Positions 1 through 9,400 of a stretch of 64,000 nt of DNA are shown here, piece after piece. The notes beneath the pieces were generated by a model. It was not told where the DNA came from, did not search any database, and worked only from the letters and a program-made list of their open reading frames with translations. Origin of the DNA: Euglena gracilis (taxonomy: Eukaryota > Euglenida > Euglenophyceae > Euglenales); the NCBI GenBank assembly GCA_039621445.1, contig CP154956.1, forward strand, positions 12,275,443 to 12,339,442, written 5' to 3'. The position numbers and the translations under genes are program-made. Numbering within the stretch: the stretch's first letter is position 1; every line of letters begins with the position of its first letter.

Positions 1-1110
1 AGCATATTCATACTGTTGACGGTCCTCCTCAGTCTCGAACGGCCGACCAGTCCACGGGTTAACGGGTTCATCCCGTGCCGGGGGAACTGGTACCGCACGA
101 GGCGCTGCCGCGGCTTCCCGCGGACGAGCGCTTCGGGCAGAGTCAGACGTCGGGGGAGGATTTCCCGCCGCAGGACGTCGTGGAATAGGGTCAGGTATAG
201 TGGGGTGGGGTTGAGGTGGATATACATACTGATCCTGTGGGCTTGGCGCCTCCTGGGGATAATCCCCAGAGACGGCGTACTGAGACACAGGCTCCTGCGC
301 AGGATAATCCCGCCGGGGCATGCGCTCAGGGGATCGAAAAATACTTTCTTTCACACGTGGGTGTTCACTCCGGACAGGTGCTTCCACCGTCTCTTCCTCG
401 GGTAATCCGGGGGAGTGAGCACGAAAATGTGCAGTGTAAGTGCCAACGGGTGGTACCTGCCTTGCGACCTGTGGCGGGACTTCCACGCCCAGGTCACGCA
501 TGGTAATGTCTGCCGCGAAACCCGACGCGTGCGGGTCGGTGTAATACACCAGACCGGTCATCGTCGCCTGGGCGCACATACACCACAGGGCTGGAGGGGT
601 ATTCGCGATGGTCAAAACTTTACGGCAGTGGTCATCCCACAATGCCTGTGTGAGTTGGTCTGGTGCCGGGTTTGCGCTCATACGCATAACCCGGTTCATC
701 GTCTCCGCCGTGCGGTGGATCATCACACCCGCATACGGTGGGAGGCGACGAGAGCCTGATGGCTGAGATGGCCGCGCTTCCGCGGGCATCTGGGTCATCC
801 TGCTACTGCTGCTGGCTTCAGGGTTTCCCTGAGCCGCAGTCCGTGCAGGTGGCTGCGTACCGTATCGGTATGCATACTGGTCAGGTTGAGGGTGAGTGGT
901 GGGGTGGTAAGGCGGTCCTCCGCCTGAATCCCTTCCACCGGGCAGCATGATACCGCCCGGGGTCGGTACGGTAAATTGTGTGGGTGGTTTGTTGTCAAGT
1001 GAAAGGTATCTCCCTGGTTTGGGTATTGGTTGGCAAACAAAAATTCTGCGGAAAGAAAGAATGATAAGAATAAATGAACAAACGAAAAGAAAACAACATG
1101 GGTTTCCCAT
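1..1110 (-). CDS. third ORF of the gypsy element (partial, runs off the window)
   Basis: An uninterrupted minus-strand frame starts 17 nt after the pol stop and is still open at base 1 (at least 370 codons from ATG 1110). The first residues, MGNPCC followed by a 14-residue hydrophobic stretch, could be a signal anchor. Alternatively the true start is ATG 948 (MLPGGRDS), because the same DNA reads as a pyrimidine tract with a CAG acceptor. From 948 on the protein is rich in Pro, Arg, Gln and Tyr with a central part containing LWCMCAQATMTG. It has no transmembrane segment in the visible part and no recognisable envelope motif. It occupies the position of env or an accessory ORF; the function is unknown. 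Confidence 0.7.
   Translation of the reverse strand, partial: MGNPCCFLFVCSFILIILSFRRIFVCQPIPKPGRYLSLDNKPPTQFTVPTPGGIMLPGGRDSGGGPPYHPTTHPQPDQYAYRYGTQPPARTAAQGNPEASSSSRMTQMPAEARPSQPSGSRRLPPYAGVMIHRTAETMNRVMRMSANPAPDQLTQALWDDHCRKVLTIANTPPALWCMCAQATMTGLVYYTDPHASGFAADITMRDLGVEVPPQVARQVPPVGTYTAHFRAHSPGLPEEETVEAPVRSEHPRVKESIFRSPERMPRRDYPAQEPVSQYAVSGDYPQEAPSPQDQYVYPPQPHPTIPDPIPRRPAAGNPPPTSDSARSARPREAAAAPRAVPVPPARDEPVNPWTGRPFETEEDRQQYEYA
1045..1095 (-). promoter_or_regulatory. possible 3' splice site upstream of ORF3
   Basis: On the minus strand a pyrimidine-rich run of about 45 nt ends in TTTCTTTCCGCAG, a good acceptor match. The first ATG after it is ORF3 codon 948. A donor-like GAG|GTAAGA sits at the pol start (about 6162). 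Spliced expression of the third ORF is therefore possible. This is inference from consensus matches only. Confidence 0.35.
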
Positions 1111-1127
1111 GCGTTCTCAAAAACTTG

Positions 1128-4100
1128 TCATGGAAACATCAATGTTATGTTTTTATTCCACAGCTTCCAATCTTGCTGGACATACCCAACAAAACTGGTT
1201 GCTGGCTCCCAAGTGTCCTCCTCGGGCCCATACCCTTTCCAGCGGACCTTCCAAAGGTGCATACCTTTGTCGATTTTGTGATCGATAATTTTATCGACTA
1301 CAAAGTCGTCCGTCTCAGGTAATCTGGAACGGGGTTTGAAGTGCAAACACGGGATGGGTTTCCCATCCGGTGGCGACAGGTATGGCTTGAAGTCGTCCAT
1401 ATGAACGTCCTCAACACCATTCGGTAATGCAACCTTGTAACGCCCGCTGGTACCTAGTCTTTCTAGGATTTCACAGGGGCCGAGCCAGAGGGGGTCCAGC
1501 TTGGAAGACTGCATGCGAGTACGGCTATTCCGTACCCACACGCGGTCACCGGGACTGTAAACAGGTGACTTGAAATTCTGCAAAAACGATTTCCGTTTTG
1601 CTGCATGAATCTCAGTCACGCGTTTCTGGACTGCAGAACGTAGATTTTCTACTTCCGCAAACCAGGTCTCGCAACTGACACTCGTTCGGGCGGGTCTCTC
1701 CGAAGGGACATCCCCTATGGCCGGAGGGTCCCGTCCGAAAACTAATTTATAGGGGGAGTGAGGTAAAACCAACCCTGGTAGGGTATTGATATAAAACAAA
1801 GACCATGGTAGAACTGATATCCAGTTGCTGCGCGAGTCAGCCAGTGAAAGGCGAAGCATATTCACGACGGATTTCACGGCTGCCTCGGCTCTACCATTGC
1901 CTTTGGGTCGGGAGCGGATGGAAAAATGTTGCTCGATTCCGAGTAAACCGCACAAAGTGGTGAAAAACCTTGAAGAAATCAAATGGTCTTGATCACTCAC
2001 AATTTCATTCGGTAAACCCATCAAGCAAATGCATTTCTCCAAAAATATAGCTGCCAAACTTTGGGCAGTCAACCCTGACTTCTGGCATGGAATGGCTACA
2101 ATGTACCCACTCAGCCTGCAGACGACAACAAAAAAGTAATCGTAAATTTTGTCGTCTGTTCCTTTGCACGGTTCCAATTCCAGAAAATCCATGCAGAGGG
2201 ATGTAAAAATGTCAGGGGGTACGGGGAAAAAGTCCATCGTACCAGGGGGGGTACCTCTGCGGGGTTTTACCGCTTGACAAACTTGACACCGTTGCGCTAT
2301 TCGCAAACAGCGTGAGTAGAGCTCTTTTTCGCTCAGGGTTGTACAGTACCTGCGGCCCACCAACGAAAGAAGTTTGGGGGCCCCAGGGTGACCATGGTTG
2401 TGATAACACAAAATCACATCATCAACCAGGTCCTGGGGGATACAATATTTGTAACCCGATTCATTGCAAAAAACCAACCGTAAAGGTGAAAGAGTGTAAT
2501 TATCCAGCACTTCGCCATTACGAAGTCTGGTGACAATGGTGTCATACACCGGATCACGACTATAATCCCATTCGCGAAAGAACAGTGGGGAAGGGGACTC
2601 CGTGCGCGTAATACGCCGGGGCCCGGACGTGCTTCCACGTCGGCGCCTTCCTCGCACTGGTGCGACCAGGAATAGTTGTGAAACGGGAAAAGAATCCAAA
2701 AGATTATCCGCAGCGTCGTTTCGACGTGCGTAGTCGTCAGCTTCCTGACTTCCATGAAAAGTCGCGTCTCCCTCATCCGGGTTCCCAGGGTAATACCAAG
2801 GGGCCCGACTGAGCGGATCCGCTACTTTTTGTGTGTGACCAGGGGTATAGATAACCACAAGGTTGAATTGACTCAAGAACTCATGCCATCTGCATCGCCT
2901 TCCGACCGATGACATGGCCTTGTTCAAATCCTCGGTGTACCAGTGTTGGAGACTCTCATGGTCGGTCTTGACGAGGATCTGGACGAGGCTGCTGGCTACC
3001 CAGCTTCGGAATTTCTGGAGTATAAGCACGATTGCGTAGGTTTCCTTCTCGCGTATACTCCATTTGACTTGACCTTTTCCATCGTCGCCCTGTAACTTTC
3101 TGCTGAAGAAAGCCACAGGTCGGAGCTCATTCGCCGCATTATGCTGGCTAAGAACTCCGCCAACAGCGTAATCGCTGCTGTCGACTTCCAACACGTACGG
3201 TTTGTACGGGTCCGCGATTTCGAGGACAACATTCTCCAAAAGCAAAACCTTGATTTTCTCAAGGGCCTCGCGCATTTGGGCATCCCAAATGACTTTGGTG
3301 TTGTCAACAGCCCGGTTTTTGAGCTGTTTGGTGAGGGGCACCGCGATTTTCGCGAAGTCCTTCATATAAATCGCGTAATATTGGGCTAATCCCAAAAATC
3401 CTTTGAGGTGAGTAATCGTTTTGATTACCTCAGGGGTCCATTTCTTAATGGCTTCGAGTTTACTCGGAGCGGCTTTCCGCTGTCCATTGCTGAGGATGTG
3501 ACCGCAAAATTTTATGAGAATCCGAAACAAATGCATTTTCGCGCCTTTCGCGAAAAGCACATGTTTTTGAAAAGCGGTTAATACCGCACAAACATGGTGG
3601 AAGTGTGTGACGAGGATATCCTCGGTCGATTTTGCGGATGGTGGTGGTGTTCCCACCAGCACATCATCAATGTACACAATGGCAAACGGTAAATCGCGTA
3701 GAACCCATTGTATCATGCGCTGAAACATGGCTGGGCCATTCTTAACACCCATGGGGAGTACCGTCCATTGGTACACACCCTTGGATGTCACGAATGCCGT
3801 GTATGGTTGGGAGTCAGGGTGTAAGTGCATTTGGTGAAAACCGTCCTCCAGATCGAAAATTGACCACAACCGGTTTTCCGATTGTTTGGTGATCAAATCC
3901 TCGATCAGGGGGAGCGGGAAGGGATCATCCCTTGTTTGGGAGTTCAGGTACCGGTAATCCAGCACCAGCCTCCATTTCTTCTGACCTGAGGGGTCTGGGG
4001 GTTTAGGAACAACAAATGCCTGGGATGTCCATTCGCTTTTCGAGGGTACTATCCACTTGCGCTGAATAAGCTTCTCAATCATTTCATTGAGAGCTTGTTC

Positions 4101-6170
4101 GCGTTCTCCCGAACAACGAAAAAATTTCCGGTGCATTGGCTTTGCTCCATCCTTAAGCTCGATCTTACAAACACCGAACGGACCGCGTATCGCGGGGTCG
4201 ATGTCGCACGCGTATACTGGATTTTCCAGCACACCGTGGAATTCGCGGGTAATCCGCGAACAGAATTCGGCTGACTTAGGATGCTGACCTGCACTCTCGA
4301 TGACTGCGGAAACCGCCAGGGTATCCCTGGGGCTACCGAGCTTCCTCGGCACCGCAAATTCGGACATTCCGAATGCATCGAAGAAACAAACGCGAAAAAT
4401 GATTTCTTGCAAGGGTGGTAATATTTTACCACAAAAATCCTCAAAAATCGGTACATTAGTGGGTAAATCCCACCAATGAAAACATACATACGATAGTTGG
4501 GTGAACCATTCCGCTTCCGGAATGATGGGTATGAGAATAACTCCACGGGCTTCATCCCGCAGAATTTTCTCAACCGCACATTCGATAAGTTTTGGGGGAG
4601 GGTGCATCCATAACACCGTATCACCCCAAAATTTATCAAATGCGTTGGAGTGTTGTGACCAATGACGTGGCAAACGGGCATGTGCATTGGATGAGAAGGC
4701 ATCGATTTCCAATGCCAAATCAAAAGAATCAGCCAATGTCGCGATTTTGGAAAACCATCGTTCCAAAATGCGATATTGACCAAAATTGAAAGCATTCCAT
4801 ACGCGTTTCGCGTATTCATGCACCCGATTTTCGGGTTGAAGGGTAGAAACACAATGAATGGATCCACAAACATGCGGGTTGTCTTCCACTACCACAAGGG
4901 TTAATCCCAAGGGAGTTTGGACAGGTTGGGGGTTTCCCCATTCCGCATCAAATTCGTAACAAGTGTGATCGCGATTGTAATTAGGAATCGCGCTTTTCGC
5001 GTTTCCGAACAACGAGGCTAATCCGCGTTGTTGGAGTACTCGGTGTACCTCCGCGCATTGCGGGCTACAACCAAGTGTATCCTGGGGGGTGGATTCCGTT
5101 TTCGGAATTGCGATTAGTGTCGGATTTTGAACTAAACATCCACAATCGAAATCCGATTGGGTGGAAATTCTCCTGCAGTGCACACATTGGAAGGAAGTGT
5201 GATGGTGCGACGGGTGTGCGTGAAAGTGGGTGTCGATGGCATTAGCCGGTGAGTCTTGTACAGGTGTGCCTGGATTCGGCACAACTGGTAGGAAACGGAG
5301 TGGTGGTGTAGCTGGGCGACTACTCGACACCGATATATCTTCAGGCCTTTGGGCTTTCGTCTTGTAACCCAGTGGAACGGCGGGGGTACCGCTACTCGCT
5401 TGCCCTGCCTCATGTGGAACGCTTGTTGGTGTGTCGTTGGGCAGGGGGGAGGCTTTCTCCGTACCCCGGGTGTGGAAAACGGTTGTTGGTGTGGTGGATA
5501 ACGGTGTTGCCATTGTGGGTAACGGTGTGGGCAAAGCGGTGGTCATCATAGTGGATGACAACGGTGATGGTGGTTTGGGTGTCAATGAAGTGGGGGGTGC
5601 TGTGCGCAAACCGTGGGAGTGGCAATCCACAACCAATCGGTACTGGCGTAAAAATGGGTATCCCAAAATTACGTCAGACCCGTGAATTCCGGACTCGTAA
5701 CCCCAAATATTGGTGAAATGTTGTAATTGTGGGGGTTGTGAGTGATGCTTCGGAATGATGGGCAAGAGTATCTCGAGCACACATCCCAAATCACCACCAC
5801 ACATGGGGGTGTTATCCGCGGTTGTAATTTTGATCGGTTTCTTGGCGCTTACCAAGAGCGGGGTCGGTATCAACCCCAACCGAAAGAGCAGTGCAATGCG
5901 ACAACCAGTGTCAATGAGAATTTTAACTTTAGTGGAGAAATTTTGGATGCGGATTTCCGCTTGGACGAGTAATTCCATTGGTGGTACGCAAAGTGAAGGG
6001 TCTGGCGGAAATACGTTTGCATGCCAGCTCTCCCATGAACCCTTTCCCACTTTGCTCAGCATTCCGAGCGGAAATGTAGAGTGGGGGGTAGGGGACCCGA
6101 AATAATTCCGGGTACTGACCGTGAAGGCGGATGGGCAGGGGGGGTAAGGTTGATCAGGTCTTACCTCCAT
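1128..6170 (-). CDS. pol: gypsy Pol polyprotein: protease, RT, RNase H, integrase, chromodomain
   Basis: This 1680-residue frame starts at ATG 6170. Domains in order: aspartic protease with ILIDTG (Asp about residue 87); reverse transcriptase with the YIDD catalytic box (Tyr about 833); RNase H with the DSSD acidic pair (about 995); integrase with an HHCC zinc segment (about 1259-1300) and catalytic D, D, E near 1327 (MDFLEL), 1392 (SDQDH) and 1427 (GRAEAA); and a chromodomain at about 1620-1665 with WKVRWKGYG and EEDTWEP. All catalytic residues seen are intact. It copies the element RNA to DNA in the capsid and integrates it; the chromodomain is expected to steer insertion to modified histones. 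About 85 residues lie before the protease Asp. The frame upstream is the same as that of the gag tail, separated by one TAG (6216-6218). Confidence 0.93.
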   Translation of the reverse strand: MEVRPDQPYPPCPSAFTVSTRNYFGSPTPHSTFPLGMLSKVGKGSWESWHANVFPPDPSLCVPPMELLVQAEIRIQNFSTKVKILIDTGCRIALLFRLGLIPTPLLVSAKKPIKITTADNTPMCGGDLGCVLEILLPIIPKHHSQPPQLQHFTNIWGYESGIHGSDVILGYPFLRQYRLVVDCHSHGLRTAPPTSLTPKPPSPLSSTMMTTALPTPLPTMATPLSTTPTTVFHTRGTEKASPLPNDTPTSVPHEAGQASSGTPAVPLGYKTKAQRPEDISVSSSRPATPPLRFLPVVPNPGTPVQDSPANAIDTHFHAHPSHHHTSFQCVHCRRISTQSDFDCGCLVQNPTLIAIPKTESTPQDTLGCSPQCAEVHRVLQQRGLASLFGNAKSAIPNYNRDHTCYEFDAEWGNPQPVQTPLGLTLVVVEDNPHVCGSIHCVSTLQPENRVHEYAKRVWNAFNFGQYRILERWFSKIATLADSFDLALEIDAFSSNAHARLPRHWSQHSNAFDKFWGDTVLWMHPPPKLIECAVEKILRDEARGVILIPIIPEAEWFTQLSYVCFHWWDLPTNVPIFEDFCGKILPPLQEIIFRVCFFDAFGMSEFAVPRKLGSPRDTLAVSAVIESAGQHPKSAEFCSRITREFHGVLENPVYACDIDPAIRGPFGVCKIELKDGAKPMHRKFFRCSGEREQALNEMIEKLIQRKWIVPSKSEWTSQAFVVPKPPDPSGQKKWRLVLDYRYLNSQTRDDPFPLPLIEDLITKQSENRLWSIFDLEDGFHQMHLHPDSQPYTAFVTSKGVYQWTVLPMGVKNGPAMFQRMIQWVLRDLPFAIVYIDDVLVGTPPPSAKSTEDILVTHFHHVCAVLTAFQKHVLFAKGAKMHLFRILIKFCGHILSNGQRKAAPSKLEAIKKWTPEVIKTITHLKGFLGLAQYYAIYMKDFAKIAVPLTKQLKNRAVDNTKVIWDAQMREALEKIKVLLLENVVLEIADPYKPYVLEVDSSDYAVGGVLSQHNAANELRPVAFFSRKLQGDDGKGQVKWSIREKETYAIVLILQKFRSWVASSLVQILVKTDHESLQHWYTEDLNKAMSSVGRRCRWHEFLSQFNLVVIYTPGHTQKVADPLSRAPWYYPGNPDEGDATFHGSQEADDYARRNDAADNLLDSFPVSQLFLVAPVRGRRRRGSTSGPRRITRTESPSPLFFREWDYSRDPVYDTIVTRLRNGEVLDNYTLSPLRLVFCNESGYKYCIPQDLVDDVILCYHNHGHPGAPKLLSLVGRRYCTTLSEKELYSRCLRIAQRCQVCQAVKPRRGTPPGTMDFFPVPPDIFTSLCMDFLELEPCKGTDDKIYDYFFVVVCRLSGYIVAIPCQKSGLTAQSLAAIFLEKCICLMGLPNEIVSDQDHLISSRFFTTLCGLLGIEQHFSIRSRPKGNGRAEAAVKSVVNMLRLSLADSRSNWISVLPWSLFYINTLPGLVLPHSPYKLVFGRDPPAIGDVPSERPARTSVSCETWFAEVENLRSAVQKRVTEIHAAKRKSFLQNFKSPVYSPGDRVWVRNSRTRMQSSKLDPLWLGPCEILERLGTSGRYKVALPNGVEDVHMDDFKPYLSPPDGKPIPCLHFKPRSRLPETDDFVVDKIIDHKIDKGMHLWKVRWKGYGPEEDTWEPATSFVGYVQQDWKLWNKNITLMFP

Positions 6171-6179
6171 CTGTTCATC

Positions 6180-6218
6180 AGCCCAGAGGTCCGTGCCCTC
6201 GGACCTCGGGCTCCCCTA
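6180..6218 (-). promoter_or_regulatory. amber codon plus stem-loop at the gag/pol junction (putative readthrough signal)
   Basis: On the sense strand the gag-tail frame ends ...GACTTGGAG TAG GGG and continues, in frame, into pol. Three nt after the TAG begins a strong hairpin: outer stem AGCCC/GGGCT, inner stem AGGTCC/GGACCT and an 8-nt loop (6193-6200). A stop codon followed closely by RNA structure is how gammaretroviruses make Gag-Pol by readthrough, and this geometry fits. What is seen is the TAG and the perfect stems; the function is inferred. Confidence 0.55.
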
Positions 6219-6460
6219 CTCCAAGTCCGAACCGGCCGCATAGCCGGCAACGGACTTTTTGGTGGAATAGATAGAGTTTAATGAGCGCACCGCCATTCGG
6301 GCCTCATTAAATTCCCCGTCCGAGGTCTCATCCCCCTCCCTGCCCGAAGCCGGGGTGTCCTCCTCCAAACAAGATATCTTGAAACCGACCTTTTGCCGGT
6401 TGGAGGAGTAACCACGGTCATCGCGGCGCTTACCGCGATTTCCGTAGCCGGGCCGGGGGG
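6216..6460 (-). CDS. likely true Gag C-terminus in the pol frame
   Basis: From the C6 run (6455-6460) to the TAG at 6216 the alternative frame encodes a coherent hydrophilic tail (CLEEDTPASGREGDE, then FNEARMAVRSLNSIY). The frame continuing from gag instead gives an Arg/Trp-rich tail that looks like out-of-frame translation. Either a one-base change in the homopolymer broke this copy or a -1 slip occurs there. The tail ends at the amber codon that separates gag from pol. Confidence 0.5.
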
Positions 6461-9400
6461 AGAACGAGATCTGGGACATTTGGATGCGTGGTGATCTTTG
6501 GAACCGCAAAGTGAACAACGGGATTTGTGGCGGGATTCCGCATAACGGGGGGAACGGTATTCCGTTCGACCGTCAAACCGTCGTGGTGAACGGGTTTCCC
6601 GTCGACCATGACCGGTGTATCGGGACTTCCCCGTTGACTCGCGTGAAGAGGATGATCCACTTCGCGAACGAGATCGTGAAGAATCGCGGTTGAAATCCCG
6701 TTTTCGGGCAGGGGGGCCAGGTGACCGACCGCGAGAAGGACGGGTTTCCCGACCATCACGCGATGGTGACTTGGGCCTACTACCGCTAAAGCGGTTCTCC
6801 GAAGACCGTGAAACTGCCGATTGACGTGAAAACGCCGAGGAACCCGATCCCCGTGAGGAGGTCGAGCCCCTTGGGCTTCCAATACGCTTTCGCGCATCGG
6901 GATTCGGGCATTCCCGAGACATGTGACCAGATTTGTTGCACAAAAAGCACAGTTTATCCGTGCCCTGGTCCGAAGAACGCTGATTCCGCGTTTTCGGTCC
7001 CGTGGTGGGTGATCTTGGTGACATGGGTGATTTTTGCAATGCATTAACCGCACCCGCAGGGATTCCTGCGGTGGGATGCGTTTGGAAAGCGGACTGTATT
7101 TGTCCCAAAACTTGTGTGAGCTTGAGTTGCTTTGACACATAATTCCAACGTTGGGCAAGAGTCATCTCATGCCCTGCCAACTCCTCGCGATGGATATCCT
7201 TCACGAGGGATGGTGTGAAATGCAACAAAACCGCATCGAATTGTTCGCGCATTTGCTTCTCGCTAAGTTCATCAACTTCGGAAGCAAGTGCTAACCATTT
7301 GGCATACCAAAGGTCAATGGATTTCCATTTGCGATCCGATGGCGCGCTTTGTCGCCACTTCTTCTCCAGGGTAATCCTGGTGACCAAACTTGAGTTGGTT
7401 GAAGCGTATTGCTCAACCAGGTCATCGAATGATACGCCATTACGTATCACCAAATTGCGTGCGCGTTCTCGCTCCTCCCTCGGTAGGCAATCGATGAATT
7501 CCATCTTGACTACCTCGGGATTCGGGTCTTGGGTGGGTCCCTTTAGTGCCCAATAGTACTCCCAGTCCCGAAAAAATTGTCTCCATGTGGTTGGATCCCC
7601 GTCCCATTGGGGCTTCACCTTGTTCGCGATTGCGATGGTGCCCTTGAAGTCTCTCTGAGTAACCCGCTGACCCTCGGTGGTATTCCAGGGGTTTGGGTCA
7701 GGGTAATTCTTAACACCAAACGCGTTTCGCGGATTTTCCGCTCCATGTGTAACCCGTGCAGGATTTCCCGCACCAAGTGTAAGGTTGGCAGGATTTTCCT
7801 GCGGGAATTGCGAAAAATGTGGTGAAATCCTCTCAGTGGGGCGGGTTTCCCGCCGAAAACCTGATGGGTGGTCTGGCATTCCAGAACCCTTCGGTTGTTG
7901 GTATGATCGCGATTGCGACACATGACCAATACCAGGTGTGGGGTGTTGGCTCATTCCTCGTACAAGGTTGGAATGTTGAATTTCTTGGTGGAGACTCGAA
8001 TTTTCGAGTGGGGGGTCAATTTCCTCATCGGAAATGTCGTGCGAAGAGTGAGTTTGTGGTGTGGGCAAATGCAAAGGTGGTACAATTCGCGTTTTCGCGG
8101 GTGGTTGTACCAAATTCGCGGTGGATGTAGGGATTCCTACTCCAGAAATGGTAATTTGAGAACGCGATTCCGGGACATTTGGAATACCAACCGCAGCGCT
8201 TACCGCGGTGGATGGTGGCACAACCGGTATCGGAGTGGACATTTTATCCAAACTCGCGGACAAGTCATGCACCGTTTCTTCCAAATGTTCCACCAACTGG
8301 AGTTGGCCGCAAATACGGTCAACCTCAGTCTCCAAATGCCTAATGCGTTTGCGGTAACGGGAAAAATCTTCCAAGTGTGGCAACTTTTCAGAAACCAAGT
8401 GTAATTCTTGGGCAAGATTTCCTTGGGACTCCTCCACATTCCGGAGTTGACCCGCAAGCGCTTTTACCGCATTTGAGACGGTTTGCAATTGGTGGAGTGA
8501 CTTGGTGGGGGTTTCCACGGTGGTGCGCGAATTTTCCGCGGTTGGCTTTTCCAACAACGCAGAAATTCGTCCATCCAACCGAGAAACCTCATCTTGCATG
8601 GATCGGGCATTCCGATTCACGCTTTCCTCAATTTGGAGCAAACTTGTACAAAATGCTTGCAAGGTTTCCTTGTTGTCACCAAGCACTTTGTCATAAAAGG
8701 AGCGAAATTCCGGTGACTCGGATATCCGAGCACGCGAAATGGGGGGTAGTGAGCGGATTTCCGTCACTGTGGTGGACAACAAGGTGCAACGGGTTTGTAA
8801 TTCCCCAATAGCGGCTTGAATACCACTAATGTCGGGAATTCGCTTGGAAAGTGCAGAAACATGCTCCTGCAAACCGACAACGGTGGCATTAATACCGCCA
8901 ATGTCCGTTTGCATTTGTTGTGTCAGTAAATCCAACCGTTGTGCGCAATCCGCGATTTTCGCGTTCAAGGTGGTTAATCCATCCTGATTTGCGGCACAAT
9001 GGCAGGATTTTTGCTCCAAGTGTGAAATTCGTTCCTCCAAAAGCTGGATTTGCGTACGGGGAACAAAATTTTCTTGCACTTTCGCCTGAAATTGCTTCAA
9101 GTGCTCGATTTCCGAGCCAAGATGCAAAATCCGTTGTTGGGCTTCTTGGAAAGAAGTGAAAAAAAAAAAAAAATGCTCAACCGCGACAAAGTTACCGATT
9201 TCCGGCATTTTGGGGGTGGCATTTTGCGCTTGTAACTGCTGCTGCAACTGCAGTAACATGGTTGAACAGGATTCCAATTGGGCAAAAAGATGGCTCATAC
9301 CATCCTGCACATGCAGAAACTTGGAATCATTCCGCGTTTCCGCTTCATGCAGCATTTCGCTGATTTGTTGGAAATTTTGTGGAAGTTGGATGCGCAAAAT

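Noticed and set aside
16-759. Overlapping plus-strand frames at the left edge
   Set aside because: They are antisense to the open ORF3 frame of the gypsy element and show no domain.
900-1130. Search for the 3' LTR next to pol
   Set aside because: The LTR edge sequence TGTACGTCCAAGG is not found between 1 and 1130, and an open frame occupies this region instead.
4079-4873. 264-codon minus frame inside pol
   Set aside because: It overlaps the pol frame that carries the conserved domains, and itself has no motif; it is an out-of-frame shadow.
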